A DNA stretch of 64,000 nt from CAIXPS01 sp034430115 (GCA_034430115.1 DAOUFG010000078.1:10606-74605); one strand, 5' to 3'. Shown: positions 55,013 to 63,553, numbered from the stretch's first letter. Numbers and translations: made by a program. Notes: generated by a model not told the origin, from the sequence alone.

Positions 55013-55196
55013 TGGCAACTTGCGCTCATCCTTGACCACGTTGATCGGGAATAGCCGGTAGATGAGCTACTTGTAGCATCAGCACATCGCCCTTATGTAA
55101 GACCACCTCACACCCCAGCCTGGGAGTGTCAGATAGTTGTCATATATTTGGGCTGGGGCATGCTAAACTCAATCTGTAAGGTAAAAGCGGTGTCAC

Positions 55197-55982
55197 ATGA
55201 TGCTCAATAATGCCTGGTCTTTCGTCATTGCCTGGTACAACCTCCCATTCACCATCTTGCTGGTGCTGGCATGTATCTTGGCTGCATTACAACTGGTGGG
55301 GTTGGGAGGAGAGGCTGACCAGGACACAGATATGGATAGCGATGCGGAGATCGACCTCCACGCAGACGTGGATGCCGACGCGGACCTGTCGGTCGATCAC
55401 GACTTGGATCTCGACCATGATGTGGATTTTGACCACGACGCTGACCTCGATCACGATGCCGACCTGGACCATGACGTAGATCACGATGCAGGCGTAGAAG
55501 GCGCGCCCAATGCGCTCACGCTGCTGGCATTCGTCGGCATGGGCAAAGCACCGCTCGCGGTGGTGTTGCTCATCCTCTTCGGCGCAATTGGGATTTTGGG
55601 TTGGCTACTCAATAGCCTGGCGCTTAGCCTGTTCGGGTCCTACCCAGGCATCGCACTTGCCGCCGTTGTGCCACTCAGCCTCGTCGCGGGCGGGCTGGTC
55701 AGTTCGCGCATCAGCCGGCTGATCGGGCGCGCGCTGCCGCCCGTCAGCACCACAGCCATGCGTGCTCAGGCCCTGGTGGGCCGGCGCGGCACGGTAATCA
55801 GCCCCTACGTGGACGCTAAATATGGGATGGTGCACCTGCGCGACCAGGGCGGTACGCTCATCAGCGTATTTGCGGTGAACCCCAGCGAACAAGTCATCAA
55901 GCGCGGTGGCGACGTGGTGCTGGTCTCTTATGATCCGCTCAAACGCCAATACACCATCGCGCCGCTGGATCATCCTCAATAA
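55197..55982 (+). CDS. YuaF/NfeD-like membrane protein with Asp/His-rich stretch
   Basis: 261 residues. Helix 1 (LPFTILLVLACILAALQLVGLG), a 58-residue stretch of alternating Asp with His or hydrophobic residues (41-98: VDHDLDLDHDVDFDHDADLD and on), two or three helices (LAVVLLILFGAIGILGWLL and LAAVVPLSLVAGGLV), then an OB-fold C-terminal domain (AQALVGRRGTVISPYVDAKYGMVHLRDQ). This is the YuaF/DUF1449 type that pairs with flotillin in membrane microdomains. The flotillin gene follows 93 bp on. The D/H stretch could bind divalent metal. Confidence 0.87.
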   Translation: MMLNNAWSFVIAWYNLPFTILLVLACILAALQLVGLGGEADQDTDMDSDAEIDLHADVDADADLSVDHDLDLDHDVDFDHDADLDHDADLDHDVDHDAGVEGAPNALTLLAFVGMGKAPLAVVLLILFGAIGILGWLLNSLALSLFGSYPGIALAAVVPLSLVAGGLVSSRISRLIGRALPPVSTTAMRAQALVGRRGTVISPYVDAKYGMVHLRDQGGTLISVFAVNPSEQVIKRGGDVVLVSYDPLKRQYTIAPLDHPQ

Positions 55983-56075
55983 CCAAGGGACTTCACCAAC
56001 CCGGCTAAACGCGACGTGGGTGTTGCGCTTGCTACGCAAGACGGGTGAAGTTCGTATCGTATAAAGGAGCAAAAC

Positions 56076-58178
56076 ATGCCAAACACGACTTCCTTTGACG
56101 TGGCACCCTTGATCACCCTCGCAGTGGTCATCGTCGTGGCCCTGATTGCGCTTGCGCTGATGCGTTCCATCATGCGCGCATATATCAAGACGCCCGCCAA
56201 CCGCGCCTTCGTGCGCACCGGCGGCCTGTTCCGCAAGCCCAACGACCCGCCGAAGGTGGTGATGAACGGCGGCGCGTGGGTATTCCGCACCATCCACGAG
56301 GTCACCTGGGTGGACCTGGGCACGATGGCGATCGAGATCGAGCGCACCGAGAATAACGCTCTGCTGACCATCGACCCGCAGTATGCAGACATCAAGGCGA
56401 TCTTCTACATCAAAGTGAACCCCACGGTGGAAGGGATCATCGACGCGGCACGCACCATCGGCGGGCGCCAGGTGGACGCCAACGCCGTGAAACAACTGGT
56501 GGATGCCAAGCTGGACGGCGCACTGCGCGACGTGGCCGCTTCGTTCACGTTGATGAGCCTGCACCAGGAACGCGAAAAGTTCATCCAGGAAGTGCAGAAC
56601 CGCCTGAAGACCGACCTGGAAGAGAACGGCTTGATGCTAGAGGCCGTGTCCATCCTCACCCTGCGCGCAGCGCGCCAGGGTTCCTTCGGCACCGACGACG
56701 TGTTCGGCGCACAGGTGGCACGCGCCAACGCGCAGGTGATCCAACAGGCGCAGCGCGAACGGAATGACATCGAGCGGCGCACAGAGATCGAAATAAAGCA
56801 ACGCGATACCGATACGGCCAAACAACGCCTGGACCTGGATCAGCAACTGGCGCTGGCCGCCGCCGCCCAGGAGCGCGAAGTGCGCACCATGCAGGCTGCC
56901 GAGAAAGCACAGGCCGACCAGAAGGTGTTCGAGGAATTGCAGAAATCGGAGATGGCGCGCGTGGCAAAGGAGCGCGCCGTGGCGCTGGCCGAGCTGGAAC
57001 GCGATCAGCAATTGGCGATCCAGAATGAACGGAAACAGCAGGAAGTGGCAAGCGCGGAAGTGACGCGCCGGCAAACGCTGGAATTGGCCGAACAGCAGCG
57101 CCAGATCAACGTGCTGGTGGAGCAGCAGAAGCGCACCGCCTCGGAGAAGGAATTGCTGGTCGTCGCGGCACAACGCATGGATGCCGAACAGGCCGTGAAG
57201 ACGGTGGAAGCCACCCAACAGGCGCAACGCGATGCCCGCATCAAGGTGATCGAAGCAGAACGTGAGGCGCAGGAAGCCATGATCGATCAGAAGAATAAGA
57301 TCGAACTGGAAGCGCTGCGCAAGCAACGCGAAGCCGAAGCGCAGGCCAAGGCGTTGAAAGAGACCGCCGCCGCACAGGCCGAAGCGGCATTGAAGCAGGC
57401 CGAAACGTTGCGCACCCAGGCCGAGGCGGAAATGGAAGCCGAGAAGATGCGCGCCGATGCAGCGCGCGCCTCCGCTTCGGCCACAGGTCTGGCTGAGGCG
57501 GAAGTGGCCAAGGCGAAGGCTGAAGCCGGATTGCGCGAAGCAGAAGCGGTGCGCGTGAAGGGCGTGGCCCAGGCCGAAGCGATCCGCGCCCAGGGGTTGG
57601 CCCAGGCCGAGAGCGATAAGGCGAAGGCTGAGGCGCTGGCCGCCTACGATGGCGTGGCACAGCGCGTGGAATTGATGAAGCTACAACTCGACGCTCAGGT
57701 GCGCATCGAAGTGGCTAAGTCGCAGGCGCTGGGCAGCGCGATGGCCGCGATGAACATCAAGCTGATCGGCGACCCGAACGCCGCTTCGTCACTGCTCAAG
57801 ATGGTGACGCTGGCCGATGGGTTGGGCGATGTGGTCAAAGCGACCCCGCAGCCCCTGCGTGAGATTGGGCAACAGTTGCTCAACAAGGCCACCGGCAACG
57901 CCGATGGCGATGCGCTCCTGAAGGCGAATGACGGGCACGGCGCAAGCCTGAGCGAACTGGCGCTGCTGGTGCCTCAGATTGTGAGCATCACCGAAAAGAC
58001 GCTCGACGTGAGCACGCTGAAGGGCCAGACGGTGGGCGAGGTGCTGGCTACGTTGGTGAAACAGGTCAAGGATGAAGACCGCCCGGCGGTGCAGAAGGCT
58101 CAGCAAGCTGCCGAGGCCCTGCCGATCATCAACAACCTGCCCTTTGAAGATTTCTATCTGCGCGCCACAACGAAGTAG
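56076..58178 (+). CDS. floT: Flotillin (SPFH/PHB-domain protein)
   Basis: 700 residues. One N-terminal membrane helix (LITLAVVIVVALIALALMRSIM), SPFH domain (about 45-230: NRAFVRTGGLFRKPND, TVEGIIDAARTIGGRQVD, SILTLRAARQGSFG), then a long Ala/Glu/Gln-rich coiled coil (about 235-590) that drives oligomerisation, and a C-terminal tail. Scaffolds membrane microdomains in bacteria. AAAGGAG lies 7 nt before the ATG. Operon with the YuaF-like gene, the same arrangement as yuaF-floT in Bacillus. Confidence 0.93.
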   Translation: MPNTTSFDVAPLITLAVVIVVALIALALMRSIMRAYIKTPANRAFVRTGGLFRKPNDPPKVVMNGGAWVFRTIHEVTWVDLGTMAIEIERTENNALLTIDPQYADIKAIFYIKVNPTVEGIIDAARTIGGRQVDANAVKQLVDAKLDGALRDVAASFTLMSLHQEREKFIQEVQNRLKTDLEENGLMLEAVSILTLRAARQGSFGTDDVFGAQVARANAQVIQQAQRERNDIERRTEIEIKQRDTDTAKQRLDLDQQLALAAAAQEREVRTMQAAEKAQADQKVFEELQKSEMARVAKERAVALAELERDQQLAIQNERKQQEVASAEVTRRQTLELAEQQRQINVLVEQQKRTASEKELLVVAAQRMDAEQAVKTVEATQQAQRDARIKVIEAEREAQEAMIDQKNKIELEALRKQREAEAQAKALKETAAAQAEAALKQAETLRTQAEAEMEAEKMRADAARASASATGLAEAEVAKAKAEAGLREAEAVRVKGVAQAEAIRAQGLAQAESDKAKAEALAAYDGVAQRVELMKLQLDAQVRIEVAKSQALGSAMAAMNIKLIGDPNAASSLLKMVTLADGLGDVVKATPQPLREIGQQLLNKATGNADGDALLKANDGHGASLSELALLVPQIVSITEKTLDVSTLKGQTVGEVLATLVKQVKDEDRPAVQKAQQAAEALPIINNLPFEDFYLRATTK

Positions 58179-58179
58179 A

Positions 58180-58218
58180 ACGCGGGAGTTGGGGATTGGA
58201 GACTAGAAATTGGAGATG
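58180..58218. repeat. GGAGTTGGGGATTGGAGAC micro-repeat
   Basis: GGGAGTTGGGGATTGGAGAC followed by TAGAAATTGGAGATGG just past the flotillin stop; AATCTC family. Confidence 0.55.
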
Positions 58219-58338
58219 GTCGGTGCCTGGAGACTGGGTTTCGAAGTGAAACCTGCATTCGGGCACTGTGTAGGGGAGCATCACTAGACTGATCAACATT
58301 GGGAACGTAATAATGCGGAAGACACGAGCGAGGTCATC

Positions 58339-58641
58339 TTGCCACATTACAGAATCCAATTTTCGATTGAAGCGCTCGAACACATACGCTTACTGACAGC
58401 AAGACAACGCACATCTATTCTGGATAAGATCGAAAAACAGTTGTCGCATGAGCCGAGAGTGGAGACAAGAAACCGGAAGCTCATGCGACAAAATACACTT
58501 GCCGTTTGGGAATTACGTGCCGGCGATTTACGTGTGTATTATGATGTTCAAGACAAACCGGAAATAGTCGTGATCGTCCGGGCAGTTGGCGTCAAAGACC
58601 ATGAAATAGTGCGTATTGCCGGGAAGGAGTTTAAGCTGTGA
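58339..58641 (+). CDS. RelE/ParE-superfamily toxin
   Basis: 100 residues, TTG start at 58339 (GAGCGAGG upstream). PHYRIQFSIEALEHIRLLTARQR, then DKIEKQLSHEPR, MRQNTLAVWELRAGDLRVYYDV and VVIVRAVGVKDHE is the RelE/ParE plan: helix pair, then beta-sheet with RAGDLRVYYDV. RelE members cleave mRNA on the ribosome and ParE members inhibit gyrase; which applies is not decidable. The stop overlaps the antitoxin start by 4 bp (GTGA). Toxin-first order is the reverse of the common layout. Confidence 0.85.
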   Translation: MPHYRIQFSIEALEHIRLLTARQRTSILDKIEKQLSHEPRVETRNRKLMRQNTLAVWELRAGDLRVYYDVQDKPEIVVIVRAVGVKDHEIVRIAGKEFKL

Positions 58642-58988
58642 GTGTAGTCAAAATCGAGAGAAATGAGGCAACAGCCAGCCTGGCCGACTATGTCGGTCAA
58701 GTAGGCGGTAGCCCGATTGTGATCACTGAAAGCGGGAAACCCGTCGCTGTGCTCCTATCCGCCAACGCCGCCGACCTTGAAACGCTGTCCTTAACCTCAA
58801 ATGCGGAGTTCTGGAAGATCATAGAGCGTTCACGCACGCGTGACGAGAACGAAGGCACCATCTCACTAGAGGACGTTCGCCTCATGTTTGCGCACGATGG
58901 GGCCACCACACGCGTTGCCGATGAAGATGCGGATTACCGGGTAGACAACACTCCCGAGCCTCCTGATGAAGCCGGATCAGAAGAATGA
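58638..58988 (+). CDS. Phd/YefM-family antitoxin
   Basis: 116 residues, GTG start. N-terminal Phd/YefM fold: VVKIERNEATASLADYVGQVGGSPIVITESGKPVAVLLSANAADLETL; C-terminal tail acidic and disordered (DEDADYRVDNTPEPPDEAG), as in antitoxins that wrap the toxin. Normally binds its own promoter for repression; no operator was identified. Overlaps the toxin by 4 bp at its start and the PspA-like gene by 4 bp at its end. Confidence 0.87.
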   Translation: MSVVKIERNEATASLADYVGQVGGSPIVITESGKPVAVLLSANAADLETLSLTSNAEFWKIIERSRTRDENEGTISLEDVRLMFAHDGATTRVADEDADYRVDNTPEPPDEAGSEE

Positions 58989-59608
58989 ACTTGCTTAATC
59001 GTCTCTCACTCGCCCTGCGCGCGGCGGCCAGCGACCTCTTTAGCGAAGAAGCACCTGCCCCGCAAGACAAGGCCGCACAGCTCTTGAAAACGGCTCAGCA
59101 GCGCGTGGACAGGCTGAACGAGCAGCTTGCACAGGCCGTTGCGCGCGAGAAGCGCGCCGAACAGGACTGGCGCACCGCCCGCGCCGGGGTTGAGGCGTTG
59201 GAAGCCGAAGTGGATGCAGCGGTGCGCGCGCACCAGGATGAAACGGCCCGTCTGAAGCTGGCGCAGGTGAACCAGGCACAGAACAAGCTGCAACAACTCA
59301 GCGATAGCTGGAAAGCCTATGCCGCTTCCAGCGAGAAGCTGCGCATCGAGATGCAGGACCTGCACACCCAACTGGCAGCGGCGCAACAGCGCTTACAACA
59401 GTTGGGCGAGCGCGAGGGCAATGCCGGCGGCATGGAAACACTGCAACAGGCGCGCCGCGAACAGCGCAACGAAGCGGCCCAGGTACACCAGGAACTTGCG
59501 GCACGCGAAGAGCAAACCGCCCGCCGCGAAGATCACATCGCCGCGCGCGAAGAGCTGGATCAAACGCGCATCGCCGATTTGCTCAAAAAACACGACAAGG
59601 AATCGTGA
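58985..59608 (+). CDS. PspA/IM30-like coiled-coil protein
   Basis: 207 residues, nearly all alpha-helical. N-terminal amphipathic helix (LLNRLSLALRAAASDLFSEE) followed by a long charged coiled coil (residues about 30-200: AKAQQRVDRLNEQLAQAVAR-type heptads, Gln/Glu/Arg-rich). This is the PspA/Vipp1 style: membrane-binding helix plus coiled coil. It is shorter than PspA (about 220 residues) and without the exact family signature, so the call is structural. ATGA overlaps on both sides tie it to the toxin-antitoxin pair and to the channel. Confidence 0.68.
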   Translation: MNLLNRLSLALRAAASDLFSEEAPAPQDKAAQLLKTAQQRVDRLNEQLAQAVAREKRAEQDWRTARAGVEALEAEVDAAVRAHQDETARLKLAQVNQAQNKLQQLSDSWKAYAASSEKLRIEMQDLHTQLAAAQQRLQQLGEREGNAGGMETLQQARREQRNEAAQVHQELAAREEQTARREDHIAAREELDQTRIADLLKKHDKES

Positions 59609-60111
59609 CGACGATGGCCCTGACATCCGAACAACAACACGCGCTGGACGAGCTATTCAATGTAGGAGTAGGGGCGCACGGCTGTGCGCCCTTGACCGGT
59701 GCGCCCCTACCAAACACGCCGGCCGCTGCTGGGCAGGACGGCCTCGCGCCCTACATCGCCAAATTGCAGTCGCTCCTACAGACCAAAGACCATCTGACGC
59801 TGCAAGCGTTGGACATTGCCGAGAACAACCCATTGGACGCCGCGATGGGCTTCCTGGCCGCGGCCTCGCTGGCGTTCTATGCCGCGGAGAAGGGTCACAA
59901 CCCCAAGGTCACAACGTACATCGACGCCTTCTATTACATCTCTACCTGCGCATCCGTCGGCTATGCCGATATCTTTGCCTGCACACAAACCGGGCGCGCC
60001 ATCGCGGCATTGGTGATGATCGTCGGCCCGGCGCTTGCCTCGCACGCGCTCGACCGGCCGGCAGCAAACCTCACACAAAGCGACCCGGTGCCAAAGGATA
60101 AACAGGCGTAA
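59605..60111 (+). CDS. K+-channel-like pore protein
   Basis: 168 residues from the GTG at 59605 (4-bp overlap with the gene before) or the ATG at 59614. A hydrophobic stretch (MGFLAAASLAFYAAEKG) is followed by the pore region DAFYYISTCASVGYADIF and a second helix (IAALVMIVGPALASHAL). The filter reads SVGYAD where T-V-G-Y-G-D is usual, so selectivity may be altered. Residues about 20-36 (VGVGAHGCAPLTGAPLP) are encoded by an inserted GTAGGGGCGC repeat (59662-59709). No regulatory domain is seen. Confidence 0.75.
   Translation: MTTMALTSEQQHALDELFNVGVGAHGCAPLTGAPLPNTPAAAGQDGLAPYIAKLQSLLQTKDHLTLQALDIAENNPLDAAMGFLAAASLAFYAAEKGHNPKVTTYIDAFYYISTCASVGYADIFACTQTGRAIAALVMIVGPALASHALDRPAANLTQSDPVPKDKQA
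59662..59709. repeat. GTAGGGGCGC palindromic repeat inside the channel gene
   Basis: GTAGGGGCGCACGGCTGTGC (59668-59687) with its partner GGTGCGCCCCTAC (59697-59709) forms a strong hairpin. The 48-bp length is a multiple of three, so the reading frame is kept. This GTAGGGGCG type of repeat is common in spacers of many bacteria. Confidence 0.75.
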
Positions 60112-60135
60112 AAAGCGCCGAAGCACACGCGTTGT

Positions 60136-60192
60136 GCTTCGGCCAAGATGACCAATTCCTTTTATCCGTGTTCATCTGCATTTATCTGTGGT
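60136..60192. repeat. ATCCGTGTTCATCTGC micro-repeat
   Basis: TTATCCGTGTTCATCTGCAT (60162-60181) then TTATCTGTGGTTCAATTC, between the channel gene and the end of alaS. Same word family as 46808 and 52756. Confidence 0.5.
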
Positions 60193-61968
60193 TCAATTCT
60201 TTGCTTCCAACACCGCCCGGATGCGCCGCACACCCTGGCCGACCGCTTCTTGCTTGACGATTGTGAAGCTGCCCAATTCGCCCGTGTGTGTGACGTGCGG
60301 CCCGCCGCACACTTCCTTGGAAAACCCGTCGATGGTATAGACCTTCACCTGCTCGCCATACTTCTCGCCAAAGAAGGCCAGCGCGCCCGCCGCCAGCGCC
60401 TGATCCAACGCCATCGTCTCGCACGAGACGGGCACATCCCGCCCGATCTGCTCATTCACGATTTGCTGCACCTGATGCAATTGCTCGTCGCTCAGCTTGC
60501 TCGGATAGGAAAAGTCGAAGCGCAGGCGCTCTGCCGTGATGTTCGAACCCTTCTGTTGCACGCTGGGCCCCAGCACCTGCCTGAGCGCCGCGTGCAACAG
60601 GTGCGTGGCCGTGTGCAGGCGGGTGGTTTGTTCGGCATGGTCGGCCAGCCCGCCCTTGAACTTCTGCTCCGTGCCGCGCCGTGAAAGGTCGCGGTGTTCA
60701 AGCTCAAGCGCCTCAAAACGCGCCGCATCCACCTGCAAACCTTGCTCACGCGCCAGTTCGGCGGTCAATGCCAGCGGGAAGCCAAACGTCTCGTATAGGT
60801 TAAAGGCTTCCTCGCCAGGGATGCAGGTGATCTGCTTGCGGCGCAGGCGCTCCGCCACCTTATGATATTCATGCAGGCCGCGTTCCAGCGTGGCTTTGAA
60901 CTTCGTTTCCTCGCGCGCCATCTCCTCGGCGATCACCTGCTTGTTCTGCTCCAAGACAGGGTAGGCCCCGGCGAAGATGCCCAACACCGCCTCCGAAAAG
61001 CCGGCGCAGAAATCCTCCTGGATGTCCAGTTCCCGCCCGTAGCGGATCGCCCGCCGCAACAGGCGACGCACGATGTACCCGGCTTCCACGTTCGATGGCT
61101 TCGCGCCGTCGGCAATGGCAAACGTCGCCGCGCGCAGATGGTCCGCTACGATGCGGAAGGGGCGCGGGTCATCGGCATAGCGCCGGCCGGAGAGGCTTTC
61201 CAGGGCGTCGATCAACGGGCGCAGCGTGTCGATCATGTAAATGTCGTCATATCCATTCAGCACGGCCACGCTGCGATCCAGCCCCATGCCGGTATCCACG
61301 TTAGGCCGCGGCAACCGCTCCAGGTTGCCCGCTGCGGTGCGTTGATAGGTCATGAACACGTTGTTCCAAATCTCAAACCATTTGCCGCAGCCGCACCCCG
61401 GCCGGCAGCCTGGATGATCCGGCCGGCCCGTGTCATAGAAGATTTCCGAATCGGGGCCGCACGGGCCGGTATTGCCCACCGGGCCCCACCAGTTGTCCTC
61501 TTTAGGCAAAAAGTAGATGCGATCCGCCGGCATGCCCAGCGCGCGCCAAAGCTCCGCCGATTCATCGTCGCGCGGGGCATCGGCATCGCCGGCAAACACA
61601 GTCACCGCCAGCCTGTTCAACGAGATGCCCAACACGCGGGTCAGAAACTCATAGCTCCAAGCCAGCGATTCCTGATTGAAATAATCGCCCAACGACCAGT
61701 TGCCCAACATCTCAAAGAAGGTCAGATGCGAGCTATCTCCCACCTCATCGATGTCGCCGGTGCGGAGGCAACGCTGGGCGTTCACCAGCCGGCGGCCCAT
61801 TGGGTGCGCCTCACCCAGCAGGTAGGGCACCAGCGGCTGCATACCGGCGGTGGTGAAGAGAACGGTCGGGTCGTTCTCGGGCAGCAGCGGCGCGGAAGGG
61901 ATGCGCTTGTGCCCGCGTTCTTCAAAAAACCGCTGGTAAATCTCTCTCATCTCTGTGACTTGCATCAT
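60193..61968 (-). CDS. alaS: Alanyl-tRNA synthetase, short form lacking the C-Ala domain
   Basis: 591 residues against about 870-900 for ordinary AlaS. Catalytic N-terminal domain: MREIYQRFFEERGHKRIPSA, LFTTAGMQPLVPYL, HLTFFEMLGNWSLGDYF, and the AlaS-type zinc/anticodon-free recognition region PGCRPGCGCGKWFEIWNNVFM. Editing domain with HxxxH (HTATHLLHAAL) and CGGPHV (CxxxH). The protein stops at GQGVRRIRAVLEAKN, so the dimerising C-Ala part is missing; the beta-barrel before the editing domain also seems shortened. Charges tRNA-Ala and edits mischarged Ser/Gly. T-box leader upstream controls it. Confidence 0.9.
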   Translation of the reverse strand: MMQVTEMREIYQRFFEERGHKRIPSAPLLPENDPTVLFTTAGMQPLVPYLLGEAHPMGRRLVNAQRCLRTGDIDEVGDSSHLTFFEMLGNWSLGDYFNQESLAWSYEFLTRVLGISLNRLAVTVFAGDADAPRDDESAELWRALGMPADRIYFLPKEDNWWGPVGNTGPCGPDSEIFYDTGRPDHPGCRPGCGCGKWFEIWNNVFMTYQRTAAGNLERLPRPNVDTGMGLDRSVAVLNGYDDIYMIDTLRPLIDALESLSGRRYADDPRPFRIVADHLRAATFAIADGAKPSNVEAGYIVRRLLRRAIRYGRELDIQEDFCAGFSEAVLGIFAGAYPVLEQNKQVIAEEMAREETKFKATLERGLHEYHKVAERLRRKQITCIPGEEAFNLYETFGFPLALTAELAREQGLQVDAARFEALELEHRDLSRRGTEQKFKGGLADHAEQTTRLHTATHLLHAALRQVLGPSVQQKGSNITAERLRFDFSYPSKLSDEQLHQVQQIVNEQIGRDVPVSCETMALDQALAAGALAFFGEKYGEQVKVYTIDGFSKEVCGGPHVTHTGELGSFTIVKQEAVGQGVRRIRAVLEAKN

Positions 61969-62002
61969 CTTGCTCCTTTTACTCCTTACCGTGTACGAAA
62001 AA

Positions 62003-62318
62003 CAAAAAAGCTCGTCCTCCGTTTAAAACGGAGGACGAGCTAAAACTCGTGGTACCACCCCACTTCGCCCAGACCTCACAGGCTGGACCTTATGCACCAC
62101 TCGTATGAATGGCGTTGCTCTGTAACAGGAGCACCTGGCAAGTTCTACTGGCCTGTATCAGGCGTTCTTCTTGCGCCTCAAGGGTGGCTATCCCCATGAA
62201 TGACGAGCACCAGGCTCACACCACCGGCTTTGGCATTGCAAAACCAGGCCTGGCTCTCTGCGCTGTCCTTCAAGGTTTGTTCCCTCTCCAAGACTTTGAT
62301 ATGTGTGATTTGAAGCTT
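62003..62318 (-). promoter_or_regulatory. T-box riboswitch leader of alaS
   Basis: Read on the minus strand: stem I with AGAGAG, then a specifier-like AUAGCCACCC (codon GCC, alanine, followed by A), the T-box sequence GGGGTGGTACCACGAG (62061-62046), and a terminator AGCTCGTCCTCCGTTT...AAACGGAGGACGAGCT (62041-62009) with a T-run. Uncharged tRNA-Ala would bind the specifier and T-box bulge and form the antiterminator, switching on alaS. The hallmark TGG and terminator are clear; the specifier assignment is inference. Confidence 0.9.
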
Positions 62319-62332
62319 ATTTTAACAGAACG

Positions 62333-62367
62333 AAAAGAAACCCGATCACTGCGAAAGATTGGGTTTC
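62333..62367 (-). terminator. Terminator after the alpha/beta hydrolase gene
   Basis: Minus strand: GAAACCCAATC pairs with GATCGGGTTTC (one mismatch) and is followed by TTTTC. It lies 20 bp past the stop of the hydrolase gene. Confidence 0.75.
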
Positions 62368-62386
62368 CAGTCATCGCGTCACACGC

Positions 62387-63553
62387 TTATTCGGCATACG
62401 CCTGCTCCCGGTCGATCACGCCTTTCGAAAAGGCCGTTTGCAGCACATACGCGTTGCCGCGCCGCTTGAAGTACAACGCGGCATAGTTACGCTGCTTTGG
62501 CGAGCCGTTCAAAAGATAGTGCCCAATCCGGTTGCTCCCCTCCGGCGTATGCACCAGGCCCAAGGCGAAGTCGGCCAGCTTGAGCGTGGGCAGGTCGTCC
62601 TGCGCCGCCAGCGATTGCATGAGCTGATCGACGTCTTGCGGGCGTCCCTGCGTCCCCAGCGCGACGAACGCGTCGTAGCGCCCCGGGTCGTGCTGCCCTA
62701 CCTGCGCCTCCGTGGAAGCCAGGAAGGGCATGATCAGCCTGACGGTGTCGAGCAGCACGTGCCCCGCCTTCGGGATCATCGCCGTCACCAGGTGCGGCAA
62801 AAGCCGCTGCATACGCTGCGCGATCTTGTGCGCGGGCCGCAGGCTATCCTTCTCGCCCACCAGCAACATCACCGGCATCGTCAAGCGGCGCAATTCCTCA
62901 TCGCTAAAGAGAGGCAGCACGCCCATGCGCGACTTGAAGTGCAACATCATCAGGCGCGCGATCTCATAAGCCTCCGGCGGCGCGGGTAAATCGCCGAACA
63001 TGCTGCCGATCAGGCGCTCCATCCCGCGCCGGCCCATGAAAGACGCCGCCACGGCGCGCAGGAGGAACGACATCCGGTCGGGCGTGACGCCGCCTGGGCA
63101 TAGCAGCACCAGCCGGCCAACACGCTCTGGATACAGCGTCGCGAACTTCAACGCCGTCCAGCCGCCCTGCGAGATGCCGACCAGGGTGGGGCACTGAATC
63201 TGCAATCCATCGAACACGTCCAGCAGCCATTCCGCATACGCCGGGCTTTTCCAGGTAGGACGATTCGGCGCGCTCTTGCCTGCCTCACCCAACAGGTCCG
63301 CCGCATACACGCGATGCTTGCGGCTGTACTTGAGACTATCGGATGCCCAAATCGCAGAGTTGGAGCCGGCACCATGCAACAGGACGAGCGGCGGCGCAGC
63401 AATGTCACCGCAGGCAACCACAAACGTATCTCCGTGGCGGGTGGAGATGGTGCGCGTATCGCATGGCACCGGCCAGCGCGCCAATACAGCATCATACAAG
63501 CCCTGGATGGCTTGCTCACCTGCGGTTGATCGATATAACGTTTGTGTGCTCAT
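62387..63553 (-). CDS. Alpha/beta hydrolase
   Basis: 388 residues from the ATG at 63551-63553 (MSTQTLYRSTAGEQAI). Oxyanion region LVLLHGAGSNSAIW, nucleophile Ser in GISQGGW, Asp in LLVGEKDSL and His in IPKAGHVLLD. The fold normally ends near residue 280; about 100 further residues (VGQHDPGRYDAFVALGTQG and on) form a tail of unknown use. Substrate unknown: the family includes esterases, C-C hydrolases and haloperoxidase-like enzymes. Upstream gene in a small minus-strand group with its own terminator. Confidence 0.87.
   Translation of the reverse strand: MSTQTLYRSTAGEQAIQGLYDAVLARWPVPCDTRTISTRHGDTFVVACGDIAAPPLVLLHGAGSNSAIWASDSLKYSRKHRVYAADLLGEAGKSAPNRPTWKSPAYAEWLLDVFDGLQIQCPTLVGISQGGWTALKFATLYPERVGRLVLLCPGGVTPDRMSFLLRAVAASFMGRRGMERLIGSMFGDLPAPPEAYEIARLMMLHFKSRMGVLPLFSDEELRRLTMPVMLLVGEKDSLRPAHKIAQRMQRLLPHLVTAMIPKAGHVLLDTVRLIMPFLASTEAQVGQHDPGRYDAFVALGTQGRPQDVDQLMQSLAAQDDLPTLKLADFALGLVHTPEGSNRIGHYLLNGSPKQRNYAALYFKRRGNAYVLQTAFSKGVIDREQAYAE

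Noticed and set aside
55287..55484. Minus-strand frame of alternating hydrophobic residues (65 codons)
   Set aside because: Simple mirror of the Asp/His repeat DNA; repeat composition explains the open frame.
60862..62043. 393-codon plus-strand open frame opposite alaS
   Set aside because: Antisense to alaS and the T-box terminator, with shadow-type composition and no motifs.
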